34,136 bases of DNA from UBA2279 sp034399355 (GTDB lineage Bacteria; Actinomycetota; Coriobacteriia; Anaerosomatales; Anaerosomataceae). The position numbers and the translations under genes were made by a program. Where the stretch lies: assembly GCA_034399355.1 (NCBI GenBank), contig JAXMMT010000008.1, positions 1 to 34,136 on the forward strand. Direction: 5' to 3'. Within the stretch, counting starts at the first letter, position 1. Every line of letters begins with the position of its first letter. The notes below the pieces were generated by a model, which had not been told where the DNA came from, ran no database searches, and saw nothing but the letters and a program-made list of their open reading frames with translations. Shown in pieces: positions 16,497 through 24,781 of the stretch.

Positions 16497-17413
16497 CGCA
16501 CTCCCTTGTCTTTGCCGATGTCACGATGCGTCGCGTTCACGGCGTACTCCCGCGAGCGCAGGTGCTCCGCTGTGCGCTCGGCCAGCACCACGCTGCGGTG
16601 CATTCCACCCGTACACCCGAGTGCGATATGCAGATGCGTCTTGCCCTCGGCCACGTAGTTCGGCACCAGGAGGTCAAGCAAGTCGAACCACTTCTCCAGG
16701 AATGCCTTGGTCTCGGGGCGGTCGAGCACGAACGACTTGACCGGTCGCTCCAGACCCGTCTTGGAACGCAGGCGCACTACGTAGTAGGGGTTTGGCAGGA
16801 AGCGTACGTCCATCACCAGGTCCGCGTCGATGGGCACGCCATACTTGAAACCGAAGGAAGAAACGGTGGCTGTAAGCGAGTCATGCGACCCCTGTGCGGC
16901 GAACGACTGCCGGATCACCGCCCGCAACTCCTGAGGCATGAGGTTGCTCGTATCGACGATGTGATCTGCGCGCTCACGGATCGAGCGCAGTATCTCACGC
17001 TCGGCCTTGATGCCCTCCCCGATCGAGCCCGCCTCGGCCAGCGGGTGGCGGCGGCGCGTCTCCTTGAAGCGCATGATGAGCGTCTTGTCATCGGCCTCGA
17101 GGTAGAGCACGCGATACGGTGTACCGCCCCCGTCAAGCTCGTCGAGCGCCGCGCTAAGCTCTGCGAAAAAGGAGCGGCCTCGTACGTCGCACACCACCGC
17201 GACCCGGCGGATCCGGCTGCCGGGAAGGTCTGACAGCTCCACGAGCCGCGTGATGAACGCCGGAGGCAGGTTGTCGATGCAGAAGTAGCCGAGGTCCTCG
17301 AACGTATGGATGGCCTCCGACCGGCCTGCTCCCGACATGCCGGTGATGACGATGAGGTCGCGTTCGGCGACATCGATGTCCTCGTCGCGAGGTGCTTCTT
17401 TCACAGGTTCCAC
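16493..17413 (-). CDS. rapZ: RNase adapter / nucleotide-binding protein RapZ
   Basis: 306 residues from GTG at 17413. Walker A is GMSGAGRS near residue 25, with arginine where many homologues have lysine. The family motifs FEDLGYFCIDNLPP, DVRGRSFF, YLEADD, FGFKYG, DVRFLPNPYY and the C-terminal ALGCTGGMHRSVV are intact. In Escherichia coli RapZ directs RNase E to a small RNA controlling glucosamine-6-phosphate synthase; in Gram-positive bacteria its role is less clear but linked to envelope metabolism. The start is 4 bases after the holin-like stop, and the weak ribosome site suggests coupling. Confidence 0.95.
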   Translation of the reverse strand: MEPVKEAPRDEDIDVAERDLIVITGMSGAGRSEAIHTFEDLGYFCIDNLPPAFITRLVELSDLPGSRIRRVAVVCDVRGRSFFAELSAALDELDGGGTPYRVLYLEADDKTLIMRFKETRRRHPLAEAGSIGEGIKAEREILRSIRERADHIVDTSNLMPQELRAVIRQSFAAQGSHDSLTATVSSFGFKYGVPIDADLVMDVRFLPNPYYVVRLRSKTGLERPVKSFVLDRPETKAFLEKWFDLLDLLVPNYVAEGKTHLHIALGCTGGMHRSVVLAERTAEHLRSREYAVNATHRDIGKDKGVR

Positions 17414-17416
17414 CGC

Positions 17417-17770
17417 CTAGCGGTCGTTATCGACGAGTTTGGTCCCGATGCCACTCGCGATTGCGATCAGCACTGCGGCCACGATCGTCTGCCAGAAACC
17501 GGTCGTGTGCACGCCATCGACGAGCGCGGCGACGACATAGAGGATGCCGGCGTTGACCACGAGACCGAACAGACCGAGCGTGAGTATCGTGATCGGCAGC
17601 GTGAGCAACTTCACGACCGGCTTGATGATGGCGTTCGCGAAGGCCAGAACGACGGCCGCGATCACGGCCGCAGGCCAGAAACTGTCAACCTGGAGCAACG
17701 CCTGGTTGGACAAGTAGGCCACGCCGAACAGCGCAACAGCCGAGACGAGCATGCGCATGATGAACTTCAT
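17417..17770 (-). CDS. Small membrane protein, phage holin family 4 (PF04020-like)
   Basis: 117 residues from ATG at 17770, with GGAGGAGG upstream. It has four predicted membrane helices (about 5-22, 33-50, 58-82 and 93-110), with the family's FANAIIKPVVKLLTLPITILTLGLF between helices 2 and 3. Despite the family name, these are common chromosomal proteins of unknown role, not evidence of a prophage. It sits between uvrC and rapZ and probably starts the holin-like-rapZ-yvcK-whiA transcript. The frame stays open upstream into uvrC, but that part is not membrane-like and has no ribosome site. Confidence 0.85.
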   Translation of the reverse strand: MKFIMRMLVSAVALFGVAYLSNQALLQVDSFWPAAVIAAVVLAFANAIIKPVVKLLTLPITILTLGLFGLVVNAGILYVVAALVDGVHTTGFWQTIVAAVLIAIASGIGTKLVDNDR

Positions 17771-17823
17771 CGCGGGTCCTCCTCCAGTATCCATACACAG
17801 CGACCCTCGCCGCAGGATAACCA

Positions 17824-17832
17824 AGTATACCA
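17824..17832 (-). promoter_or_regulatory. Extended -10 promoter for the holin-like-rapZ-yvcK-whiA unit
   Basis: On the minus strand, TGGTATACT (17824-17832) matches an extended -10 element (TGn then TATACT). It lies in the 82-base gap after uvrC and about 55 bases before the holin-like ATG. No clear -35 element is seen, which extended -10 promoters can tolerate. Confidence 0.5.
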
Positions 17833-17852
17833 AGCGTGACCGACTCGGGCGC

Positions 17853-19712
17853 CTACGACTCGGTGCCTCTTTGGTGCAGTGCCGCGAACACGTCCGTTGC
17901 CACGATCGCGTTGACGCCTGGCACTTCGGCGATTTGCGCCACTGTCGCCTCACGCAGCTTCCGCAGCGAGCCGAAGTGCCCGAGGAGCACCTTCTTGCGC
18001 TTCGGGCCCACGCCGGGCACCTCGTCGAGCACCGAGGCAGTCATCGCTTTGCTCCGCAGCTCACGGTGGTACTCGACTGCAAAGCGGTGTGCCTCATCTC
18101 TGATGCGCTTGACCAGGTAGAGCGAGGGTGATCCGCTCGGCAGCATGACCGGCTCTTCCCATCCCGGCACGTACAGCTCCTCCTCGCGCTTGGCCAACGC
18201 GGCGATCGGAACACGGACTCCCAGCTCGGCCATCGCAGCCACCGCGGCGGTCAGTTGCGGCTTCCCCCCGTCGACGATGACGAGGTTTGGCGTTGTCGCA
18301 AATCGCGTGTCGCCAGCGATCTCACGCGCGAAGCGACGTCGCAAGACCTCGCGCATCATCGCAGTGTCGTTCGCCTCATCGGTCGCCATGCGCACCTTGA
18401 AGCGGCGATACGCCCCCTGATCGGGGCGCCCTCCGGAGAACACCACCATCGAACCGACGGAGTGGCGCCCGTGCAGCGTCGAGATATCGAAGCACTCGAT
18501 GCGCAGCGGCGGCGCGGGTAGCGCGAGCGCGTTCTCGAGTTCGAGCAGCGCGCGGTTGGTGCGCTCCTCGTCGTAGCGCGTCCGATAGCGGTAGCGCATG
18601 AGCGCGTGACGCGCGTTCGTGGTCGCAAGCCCAGACAACGCGCGCTTCTCGCCCCTTTGCGCCACATGGACGCGGACCTTTGAGCCACGCAGTCCGCTCA
18701 GCCACTCTTCGACCGCTTCCGGTGACTCGGGCAGCGACGGAACGAGCACCTCTTTGGGAACGTATGATGCTTGACCGTAGTAGCGCAGCAGGAAGCCCTC
18801 GACAAGCTCCGCCTCGGGCACATCAAGCCCTTTGTCGAGAACAAGCTCATTGCCCACTAGGACCCGACCCTCACGCACGAGGAAGACGTGCACGCCGGCA
18901 ATCGTTTCTTCGCGCTCGATGCCGATGACGTCCATGTCCAGCGGCCGGTCCGAGACGATCTTCTGCTTCTCAAGCACTGCGCGCACCGCCTCGAGCGAGT
19001 TGCGCAGGCGCGCGGCGCGCTCGTAGTCAAGACTGGCGGCCGCCTTCCGCATGTCTTGCTCGAGATCGCGTACCACCTCCGTCTGGCGCCCCTCGAGGAA
19101 CGCCACCGCCTTGTCGACCTGCGCGGCGTACTCCTCGCGTGCTATCGCACCAATGCACGGGCCGGGGCCCTTTCCAACGTGGTAGTCAAAGCAGGTCTTG
19201 CCGGTCGGCTTGCCACCGTCCCTGGTGAGACGCTTCCATTCGGCACACGTCGCTTGGCAGATGGGATGCACCCTCCGAGCGACCTCTATCGTCTCGCGCG
19301 CAGCGCGAGAGTCTGTGTATGGGCCGAAGTAACGCGTGTCAGGACGTTTGCGCTCGCGCGTGTATTTGATCGCCGGGTATAGGTCACCGGTCGTGATCGC
19401 GATGTAGGGATAGCTCTTGTCGTCGCGGTAGTCGACGTTGTACGGCGGGCGCAGCTGCTTGATGAGGTTCGCTTCAAGGATAAGCGACTCAACCTCGGTG
19501 TCGGTGACGACGTAGTCGAATGACACCACCTGTTCCATCATCAGCGGTATCTTCTTGCGGTCATCATGACCGGAAACGTACTGCCGCATGCGCTTGCGCA
19601 GCGACTTCGCCTTGCCGACGTAGAGCACCTCGCCGCCGTCGGCCTTCCACAGGTAGACGCCAGGCCCGTCGGGCACTCGCGCCAGCTGCTCCTTCAACTC
19701 TCCGGTGACCAC
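17853..19712 (-). CDS. uvrC: Excinuclease ABC subunit C
   Basis: 619 residues. UvrC cuts DNA on both sides of damage recognised by UvrA/UvrB. Domains: GIY-YIG nuclease at about 14-95 (PGVYLWKADGGEVLYVGKAKSLRKR), UvrB-interacting UVR motif at about 205-240, RNase H-like endonuclease (IECFDISTLHG, VIVDGGKPQL) and C-terminal helix-hairpin-helix (LDEVPGVGPKRKK). The start is GTG at 19712 with GGGAGG upstream. The cysteine region differs from E. coli: C152, C156, C174 and C186 are present, but the usual cysteine four residues before the last one is Gly182. The gene is 9 bases from uvrA and surely in the same operon. Confidence 0.96.
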   Translation of the reverse strand: MVTGELKEQLARVPDGPGVYLWKADGGEVLYVGKAKSLRKRMRQYVSGHDDRKKIPLMMEQVVSFDYVVTDTEVESLILEANLIKQLRPPYNVDYRDDKSYPYIAITTGDLYPAIKYTRERKRPDTRYFGPYTDSRAARETIEVARRVHPICQATCAEWKRLTRDGGKPTGKTCFDYHVGKGPGPCIGAIAREEYAAQVDKAVAFLEGRQTEVVRDLEQDMRKAAASLDYERAARLRNSLEAVRAVLEKQKIVSDRPLDMDVIGIEREETIAGVHVFLVREGRVLVGNELVLDKGLDVPEAELVEGFLLRYYGQASYVPKEVLVPSLPESPEAVEEWLSGLRGSKVRVHVAQRGEKRALSGLATTNARHALMRYRYRTRYDEERTNRALLELENALALPAPPLRIECFDISTLHGRHSVGSMVVFSGGRPDQGAYRRFKVRMATDEANDTAMMREVLRRRFAREIAGDTRFATTPNLVIVDGGKPQLTAAVAAMAELGVRVPIAALAKREEELYVPGWEEPVMLPSGSPSLYLVKRIRDEAHRFAVEYHRELRSKAMTASVLDEVPGVGPKRKKVLLGHFGSLRKLREATVAQIAEVPGVNAIVATDVFAALHQRGTES

Positions 19713-19721
19713 GGGACCTCC

Positions 19722-22580
19722 CTATGAGACCGGGGCACGCTCCGGCTCAACGCTCGCACCGCGTCCTTCGAGTACCGGCTTCAAGAAACGTCCGGTGTGT
19801 GACGCGGGGTTCTCGGCAATCTCCTCAGGTGTGCCGCTTGCGACAATCTCGCCGCCGCAGTCTCCGCCTTCGGGGCCAAGATCGATGATGTAGTCGGCAT
19901 TTTTGATGACGTCGAGGTTGTGCTCGATCACGAGCACGGTGTTCCCACCCGAGACGAGGCGCTGCAACACGTCCAGCAGCTGTCGCACGTCGTCGAAGTG
20001 GAGTCCGGTCGTCGGCTCGTCGAGGATGTAGAATGTTCGTCCGGTGGAACGCTTCTGCAGCTCGCTCGCAAGTTTCACGCGCTGCGCTTCACCGCCTGAG
20101 AGCGTGGTCGCCGGCTGCCCGAGCTTGATGTAGCCGAGACCGACATCGAACAGCGTCTGCAATTTGCGTTTGATCGGCGGGATGTTCGTGAAGAAGTACA
20201 GCGCCTCTTCGACCGACATCTCGAGTACGTCAGAAACAGTCTTCCCCTTATAGGTGACCTGCAGCGTCTCGCGGTTGTACCGCTTGCCTTTGCAGACCTC
20301 GCAGGGCACGTAGACGTCCGGCAGGAAGTGCATCTCGATCTTAATCTGCCCGTCACCCTTGCATGCCTCACAGCGACCGCCCCGCACGTTGAAGCTGAAG
20401 CGCCCGGGCGCATAGCCGCGAGCCTTCGCCTCGGGCGTGGACGCGAACAGGGAGCGCACGTCGTCCCATAGACCGGTGTAGGTCGCCGGATTGCTGCGAG
20501 GCGTCCGGCCGATGGGACCCTGGTCGATGGTGATGACCTTGTCGATGTAGCCGAGACCCTCGAGGCGGTCATACTTGCCCGTGCGCTGACGCGACCGATA
20601 GACCGCGTTGGCCAGCGCGGGCGCAAGCGTGTCAGCCACGAGCGAGGATTTGCCCGAGCCGCTCACACCCGTTACCAGGACGAAGTTGCCGAGCGGGACA
20701 TCAACGTCGATCGACTTGAGGTTGTGCTCCCGTGCTCCGGTCACACGCAGATAGCCTTTCTCGGCAGAACGGCGCGTCACCGGAACGGGAATCGAACACG
20801 TCCCGGACATGTAGGCACCAGTGAGCGATTCGGGACACTGCATGATCTCGGCGGGCGCTCCCTGACAGACGATCTCGCCGCCGTGTTCACCGGCACCGGG
20901 CCCCATGTCGATGACGTGGTCAGCTGCACGGATCGTCTCCTCATCATGCTCGACGACGATGACGGTGTTGCCGAGCTCGCGCAGGCGCTCCAGCGTCGCG
21001 ATGAGGCGGGCGTTGTCACGCTGGTGCAGGCCGATGGAGGGCTCGTCGAGGATGTAGAGCACGCCCATGAGACCGCTGCCGATCTGCGTCGCCAGACGGA
21101 TACGCTGCGCCTCGCCGCCCGAAAGTGTCGCCGTCGCACGTTCAAGCGTCAGGTAGTCGAGACCAACGTCGACAAGGAAGCGCAAGCGCTCCACGATCTC
21201 TTTGACGACGCGCTGCGCGATCTGCTCTTCGCGCTCGGTGAGCTCGACGTTCTCGAAGAACGCGAGCGAGTCTTTCGCCGAAAGCCCGGTCACCTGCGAG
21301 ATGTTCCTCTCGCCGAAGGACACTGCGAGGATCTCGGGCTTGAGCCGGGCCCCACCGCACGTATTGCACGGTATGACGGCCATGTAGTCCTCGAGCTTCT
21401 CGCGCACGTTCTCCGATTCCGACTCCTCGTGGCGACGCATGACTGAAGTGAGCGCTCCCTCGTACTTGGTGTACCAGTACGTCTCACGCCCATTACGTGT
21501 CACGTAGTCGAGTCGGATGCGCTCCGACCCGAGACCATTGAGCAACCCGTCACGGACCTTCTTTGGCAGTTCATCCCAGGAAGTGTCCACGTTCGCACCC
21601 AGGTGCTTCGCGGCTGCCTCGACGAGCTGCGGGTAGTAGTTCATGTTGCCCGAGAAGGGCTTGATCGCCCCTTCTGCCAGAGTGAGCGTGCCGTCCGGCA
21701 CGATGAGATCCGGGTCCACTTCCAGGCGGTTGCCCAGACCGAGGCAATCGGGACACGCGCCGTACGGGCTGTTGAAGGAGAAATCACGCGGGGCGAGTTC
21801 ATCCATAGAAAAACCGTGCTCGGGGCAGGCCAGCGCCTGGGAGAACACGTGTTCACCGCCGTCCACAACCGCGATGACAACGGTGCCAACAGCGAGCTTG
21901 AGCGCCATCTCGACGCTCTCGGCCAGCCGGCTCTGCAAGCCCGCCTTGATGGCGAGGCGGTCGACCACGACGTCGATATCGTGCTTGAACTTCTTGTCGA
22001 GCACGATCTCCTCGTCGAGCGTGCGCACGTCCCCGTCCACGCGCACACGCGTGAATCCCTCGGCCTTGAGCTCAGAAAACAGCCGGCCGTACTCCCCCTT
22101 GCGACCCTTCACGACCGGCGCGAGCACCTGAAACTTGGTTCCCTCGGGCAGTTGCACGATCGCGTCTACTATCTGTTCTGGCGTCTGCTTCTCGATGCGC
22201 CGCCCGCAAACCGGGCAGTGCGGCACGCCGACACGCGCGTAGAGAAGGCGCAGGTAGTCGTAGATCTCGGTCACTGTGCCGACAGTCGAGCGCGGGTTTT
22301 TTGACGTCGTTTTCTGGTCGATGGACACGGCTGGCGACAGACCTTCGATGTGGTCGACATCCGGCTTGTCCATCTGGCCGAGGAACTGACGTGCGTACGC
22401 CGAGAGGGACTCCACGTAGCGGCGCTGACCTTCGGCGTAGATCGTGTCGAACGCCAGCGACGACTTACCGGAGCCCGAGAGCCCGGTGATCACGACAAGT
22501 TTGTCGCGCGGTATGTCGAGGTCGAAGCCTTTGAGGTTGTGCTCGCGGGCGCCACGGATGGAGATGCGGTCGAGCGACAC
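19722..22580 (-). CDS. uvrA: Excinuclease ABC subunit A
   Basis: 952 residues from GTG at 22580, normal length. UvrA is the damage-sensing ATPase of nucleotide excision repair. It has two ABC modules: Walker A GLSGSGKSS near the N-terminus and GVSGSGKSS in the second half, with signatures LSGGEAQRIRLA and LSGGEAQRVKLA. Zinc-binding cysteines include CPVCGRR, CPEHG...CPDC and CEACKGDG...CEVCKGK. The frame stays open to 22763, but those residues look non-coding, whereas GGCAGG precedes 22580 and the family begins at 'DRISIRGAREHNLK'. UvrB is not in this window. I see no LexA-type box upstream. Confidence 0.97.
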   Translation of the reverse strand: MSLDRISIRGAREHNLKGFDLDIPRDKLVVITGLSGSGKSSLAFDTIYAEGQRRYVESLSAYARQFLGQMDKPDVDHIEGLSPAVSIDQKTTSKNPRSTVGTVTEIYDYLRLLYARVGVPHCPVCGRRIEKQTPEQIVDAIVQLPEGTKFQVLAPVVKGRKGEYGRLFSELKAEGFTRVRVDGDVRTLDEEIVLDKKFKHDIDVVVDRLAIKAGLQSRLAESVEMALKLAVGTVVIAVVDGGEHVFSQALACPEHGFSMDELAPRDFSFNSPYGACPDCLGLGNRLEVDPDLIVPDGTLTLAEGAIKPFSGNMNYYPQLVEAAAKHLGANVDTSWDELPKKVRDGLLNGLGSERIRLDYVTRNGRETYWYTKYEGALTSVMRRHEESESENVREKLEDYMAVIPCNTCGGARLKPEILAVSFGERNISQVTGLSAKDSLAFFENVELTEREEQIAQRVVKEIVERLRFLVDVGLDYLTLERATATLSGGEAQRIRLATQIGSGLMGVLYILDEPSIGLHQRDNARLIATLERLRELGNTVIVVEHDEETIRAADHVIDMGPGAGEHGGEIVCQGAPAEIMQCPESLTGAYMSGTCSIPVPVTRRSAEKGYLRVTGAREHNLKSIDVDVPLGNFVLVTGVSGSGKSSLVADTLAPALANAVYRSRQRTGKYDRLEGLGYIDKVITIDQGPIGRTPRSNPATYTGLWDDVRSLFASTPEAKARGYAPGRFSFNVRGGRCEACKGDGQIKIEMHFLPDVYVPCEVCKGKRYNRETLQVTYKGKTVSDVLEMSVEEALYFFTNIPPIKRKLQTLFDVGLGYIKLGQPATTLSGGEAQRVKLASELQKRSTGRTFYILDEPTTGLHFDDVRQLLDVLQRLVSGGNTVLVIEHNLDVIKNADYIIDLGPEGGDCGGEIVASGTPEEIAENPASHTGRFLKPVLEGRGASVEPERAPVS

Positions 22581-22630
22581 GGATTCGAACCTGCCTTCGT
22601 ATCTCGAGATTCGCTTGCGGCCAAATTCAT

Positions 22631-22636
22631 ATTGTA
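22631..22636 (-). promoter_or_regulatory. Possible -10 box of uvrA
   Basis: TACAAT on the minus strand, about 50 bases before the uvrA GTG and in the only AT-rich part of this end of the gap. The -35 region (TTCTTT or TCTTTG) is poor. Confidence 0.35.
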
Positions 22637-22852
22637 CTACCGGTGTCCGACCACAAAGAAGGATCCCACCGGAACATGGAGCGGCCCGTCGTTTGCTCGT
22701 AGCCCCGCCCCGGTGGTTCGCCGCCTGCGGCGCGGTGCGTACCGCTTGCCGGAATTGCTCCACCAGTGGCGAGAAGTTTCTGGCGTGCGCTCGTGCCGTT
22801 GGATAACCTTAGACCACCGAACCGGTTTACGCTTATTTCGAATGCGTAGCTC

Positions 22853-22880
22853 GGAGGCTGATGAGATGGCGACAGGCTCC
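22853..22880 (+). other. Leader hairpin enclosing a ribosome binding site
   Basis: GGAG (22853-22856) pairs with CTCC (22877-22880), and CTG (22858-22860) with CAG (22873-22875), around a 12-base loop with one G-G mismatch. The GGAGG in the left arm is the ribosome site of the candidate small ORF, whose ATG lies in the loop. A fold like this can hold translation off. It is followed by a second strong hairpin at 22902-22919 (GGTC/GACC plus GGC/GCC) and a third at 22942-22968 (CTCGGG/CCCGAG plus CCCA/TGGG). Confidence 0.4.
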
Positions 22881-23015
22881 TCCATATGTCCCGGAAACGA
22901 TGGCAGGTCTCTGACCGCCGGTATCTACAAGTGTCTTCATCCCCACCTGCTCGGGCACCCCGAGTGGGACATCTGGCACTCTTGTGGACGGTGGATAACG
23001 TATCTTCCGGATTGA
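22866..23015 (+). CDS. Candidate 49-residue small protein in the fhs leader
   Basis: ATG at 22866 is preceded by GGAGG with an 8-base gap, and the frame ends with TGA 35 bases before fhs. The product carries three cysteines (8, 23, 43), several histidines and four tryptophans, with GIYKCLHPHLLGHPEWDIW and SCGRWITYLPD. The composition suggests a small folded or metal-binding protein, or a leader peptide, but I recognise no family. Its third-position GC is lower than in the neighbouring genes, which argues against a long-conserved gene, and the same bases form hairpins. It may therefore be non-coding. The position just upstream makes co-transcription with fhs likely. Confidence 0.35.
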   Translation: MATGSSICPGNDGRSLTAGIYKCLHPHLLGHPEWDIWHSCGRWITYLPD

Positions 23016-23050
23016 CCGAATGAACGAGGGAACACGAGGAGCGTGAGTCG

Positions 23051-24745
23051 ATGAAGTCGGACTTGGAGATCGCCCAGGAAGCAACCTTGCGGCCAATCAT
23101 CGAAGTGGCCGCCGAGATCGGCATCTGCGAGGACTATCTCGAGTTGTATGGGAAGTACAAGGCGAAGGTCTCGCTCGACGTCCTCGACGCGCTCGCGGAC
23201 CGCCCCCAGGGCCGCTACGTCGATGTGACCGCCATCAACCCCACGCCGCTCGGCGAGGGCAAGACGGTCACCACGGTGGGTCTGGGCCAGGCACTCAAGC
23301 ACATCGGCAAGAAGGTCATCACGTGCATTCGCCAGCCCTCGCTCGGACCTGTCTTTGGCATCAAGGGCGGAGCTGCTGGTGGCGGATACTCGCAGGTCAT
23401 CCCCATGGAGGACTTCAACCTGCATCTCACCGGTGACGTGCATGCGGTCTCGATAGCGAACAACCTGCTCGCCGCCTACATCGACAACCACCTCCACCAT
23501 GGCAACCAGCTCGACATCGACCCGTACTCGATCACGTGGCGGCGAGTGGTGGATCTTAACGACCGCGCGCTCCGCAACGTGGTCGTCGGCCTGGGCGGCA
23601 AGTTGGACGGCCCGCCGCGTGAGACCGGTTTCGATATCGCCGTGGCCAGCGAGGTCATGGCGGTGCTCGCCATGGCGAGTAGTCTGCAGGACATGCGCGC
23701 TCGCCTTGGCCGAATCGTGATCGGCATGAACCGTTCTGGCAATCCCGTGACCGCCCAAGACCTCAAGTGCGCTGGCGCGATGACGGTGCTCATGAGGGAC
23801 GCCATCAAGCCCAACCTCATGCAGAACCTTGAGGGCGGCGCGGTCTTCGTGCATGCTGGCCCGTTCGCCAACATCGCCCAGGGCAACAACTCCATCATCG
23901 CCGACCGTATCGCGCTGGCACTCGCCGACTACGTTGTGACCGAGTCCGGCTTTGGCGCGGACATGGGCGCCGAGAAATTCCTCAACATCAAGTGCCGTGC
24001 CTCGGGTCTGCGCCCGGACTGCGCGGTCATCGTTGCAACAGTGCGCGCGCTGAAGGCCCACTCGGGAAGGTTCGAGGTCACACCTGGAAAACCCCTCGAC
24101 GAGCGGCTCAAGTGCGAGGACCTCGAGAGCCTGGCTGAAGGCATCGGCAACCTCGAGAAGCACGTGGAGAACATGAAGAGTTTCGGTATCCCGGTCGTGG
24201 CGGTCGTCAACCACTTTCCCACCGACACCGACGCCGAACACGACTTCATCAAGGAGCATGCTCTGGCGGCAGGCGCCGACTTCGCCGTCTCGCACCGGCT
24301 GCACGCCGGGGGAGGCGTTGGCGGTGAGGACCTCGCTCGTGCCGTGGTGGAGGCATGCGAGATGCCCAAGGACTTTCGTTTTCTGTATCCGGACGACGCC
24401 TCGATCAAGGAGAAGATTGCGGCGATCGCCACACGGATCTACGGCGCGGACGGCGTGGACTACCTGCCGGCAGCCGAGGCAAAGATCGAGTTGTATGGGC
24501 GACTGGGTTATGCGAACCTGCCAATCTGTATGGCCAAGACTCACCTGTCGCTGACGCACGATCCGACCGTGAAGGGACGTCCTACCGGCTGGCGTCTGCC
24601 CATCCGCGACATTCGGGCGAGCGTGGGCGCCGGCTTCCTGTATCCGCTCTGCGGAGACATGCGCACCATGCCTGGATTGCCCAAGGTACCCGCTGGCGAT
24701 GCGATCGACATCGACGCCGACGGCAACGTAGTCGGCTTGTTCTAG
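23051..24745 (+). CDS. fhs: Formate-tetrahydrofolate ligase
   Basis: 564 residues, the usual length. It couples ATP hydrolysis to form 10-formyl-tetrahydrofolate from formate, the activation step of the methyl branch of the Wood-Ljungdahl pathway. The nucleotide loop PTPLGEGKT is at 64-72. Other family segments are RQPSLGPVFGIKGGAAGGGYSQV, HLTGD(V)HA, NLEGGAVFVHAGPFANIA(Q)GN(N)S, TESGFGADMGAEKF and TGWRLPIRDIRASVGAGFLYPLCG. The ATG has GAGGAG about 9 bases upstream. It is the first recognised gene of the operon that continues to the end of the window. Confidence 0.97.
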   Translation: MKSDLEIAQEATLRPIIEVAAEIGICEDYLELYGKYKAKVSLDVLDALADRPQGRYVDVTAINPTPLGEGKTVTTVGLGQALKHIGKKVITCIRQPSLGPVFGIKGGAAGGGYSQVIPMEDFNLHLTGDVHAVSIANNLLAAYIDNHLHHGNQLDIDPYSITWRRVVDLNDRALRNVVVGLGGKLDGPPRETGFDIAVASEVMAVLAMASSLQDMRARLGRIVIGMNRSGNPVTAQDLKCAGAMTVLMRDAIKPNLMQNLEGGAVFVHAGPFANIAQGNNSIIADRIALALADYVVTESGFGADMGAEKFLNIKCRASGLRPDCAVIVATVRALKAHSGRFEVTPGKPLDERLKCEDLESLAEGIGNLEKHVENMKSFGIPVVAVVNHFPTDTDAEHDFIKEHALAAGADFAVSHRLHAGGGVGGEDLARAVVEACEMPKDFRFLYPDDASIKEKIAAIATRIYGADGVDYLPAAEAKIELYGRLGYANLPICMAKTHLSLTHDPTVKGRPTGWRLPIRDIRASVGAGFLYPLCGDMRTMPGLPKVPAGDAIDIDADGNVVGLF

Positions 24746-24781
24746 TAGACGTAGCCAGCCTCAACCGTCGGAGAGACCTCG

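Larger units (their letters stand above)
22581..23050. other. Divergent intergenic region between uvrA and fhs
   Basis: 470 bases. The left part holds the probable uvrA -10 box. The middle is GC-rich and forms adjacent short hairpins (22719-22724 with 22727-22732, and 22732-22736 with 22741-22745). The right part holds a candidate small gene and three further hairpins. No riboswitch class that I know fits, and no convincing -35/-10 pair was found for the fhs operon. A long structured leader for fhs is the most economical reading. Confidence 0.5.

Noticed and set aside
17417..17770. Prophage signal from the holin-family gene
   Set aside because: No other phage gene is nearby, and the gene sits in a conserved chromosomal cluster. 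The family name is misleading.
22581..22763. Extended N-terminus of UvrA
   Set aside because: The extra 61 residues have no family match, cover a probable -10 box, and precede a GTG with a ribosome site at the normal UvrA start.
22858..22905. Hammerhead-ribozyme-like CTGATGA followed later by GGAAAC in the fhs leader
   Set aside because: The bases after CTGATGA do not form the required stem II with the bases just before GAAA, and no matching stems I and III with a cleavage site are present.
22972..22990. Sigma-54 promoter (TGGCAC with a downstream GC)
   Set aside because: TGGCAC is present, but the base pair 10 bases after the GG is GA and not GC, so the -12 element is missing.
22640..23050. 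Known ZTP (pfl), THF, cobalamin or fluoride riboswitch
   Set aside because: These classes were tested by eye because some control folate genes. The conserved cores (for example the GGGAGCG and CCGCCUGGGC parts of the ZTP motif) are absent on the plus strand. A covariance search is still the proper test.
22937..24559. Long open frame on the minus strand opposite fhs
   Set aside because: It mirrors the codon pattern of fhs in a high-GC genome, has no recognisable domain or ribosome site, and its composition is typical of an antisense shadow. The same holds for long frames opposite the binding protein (7564-9288) and opposite acsD/acsA (28465-30006).
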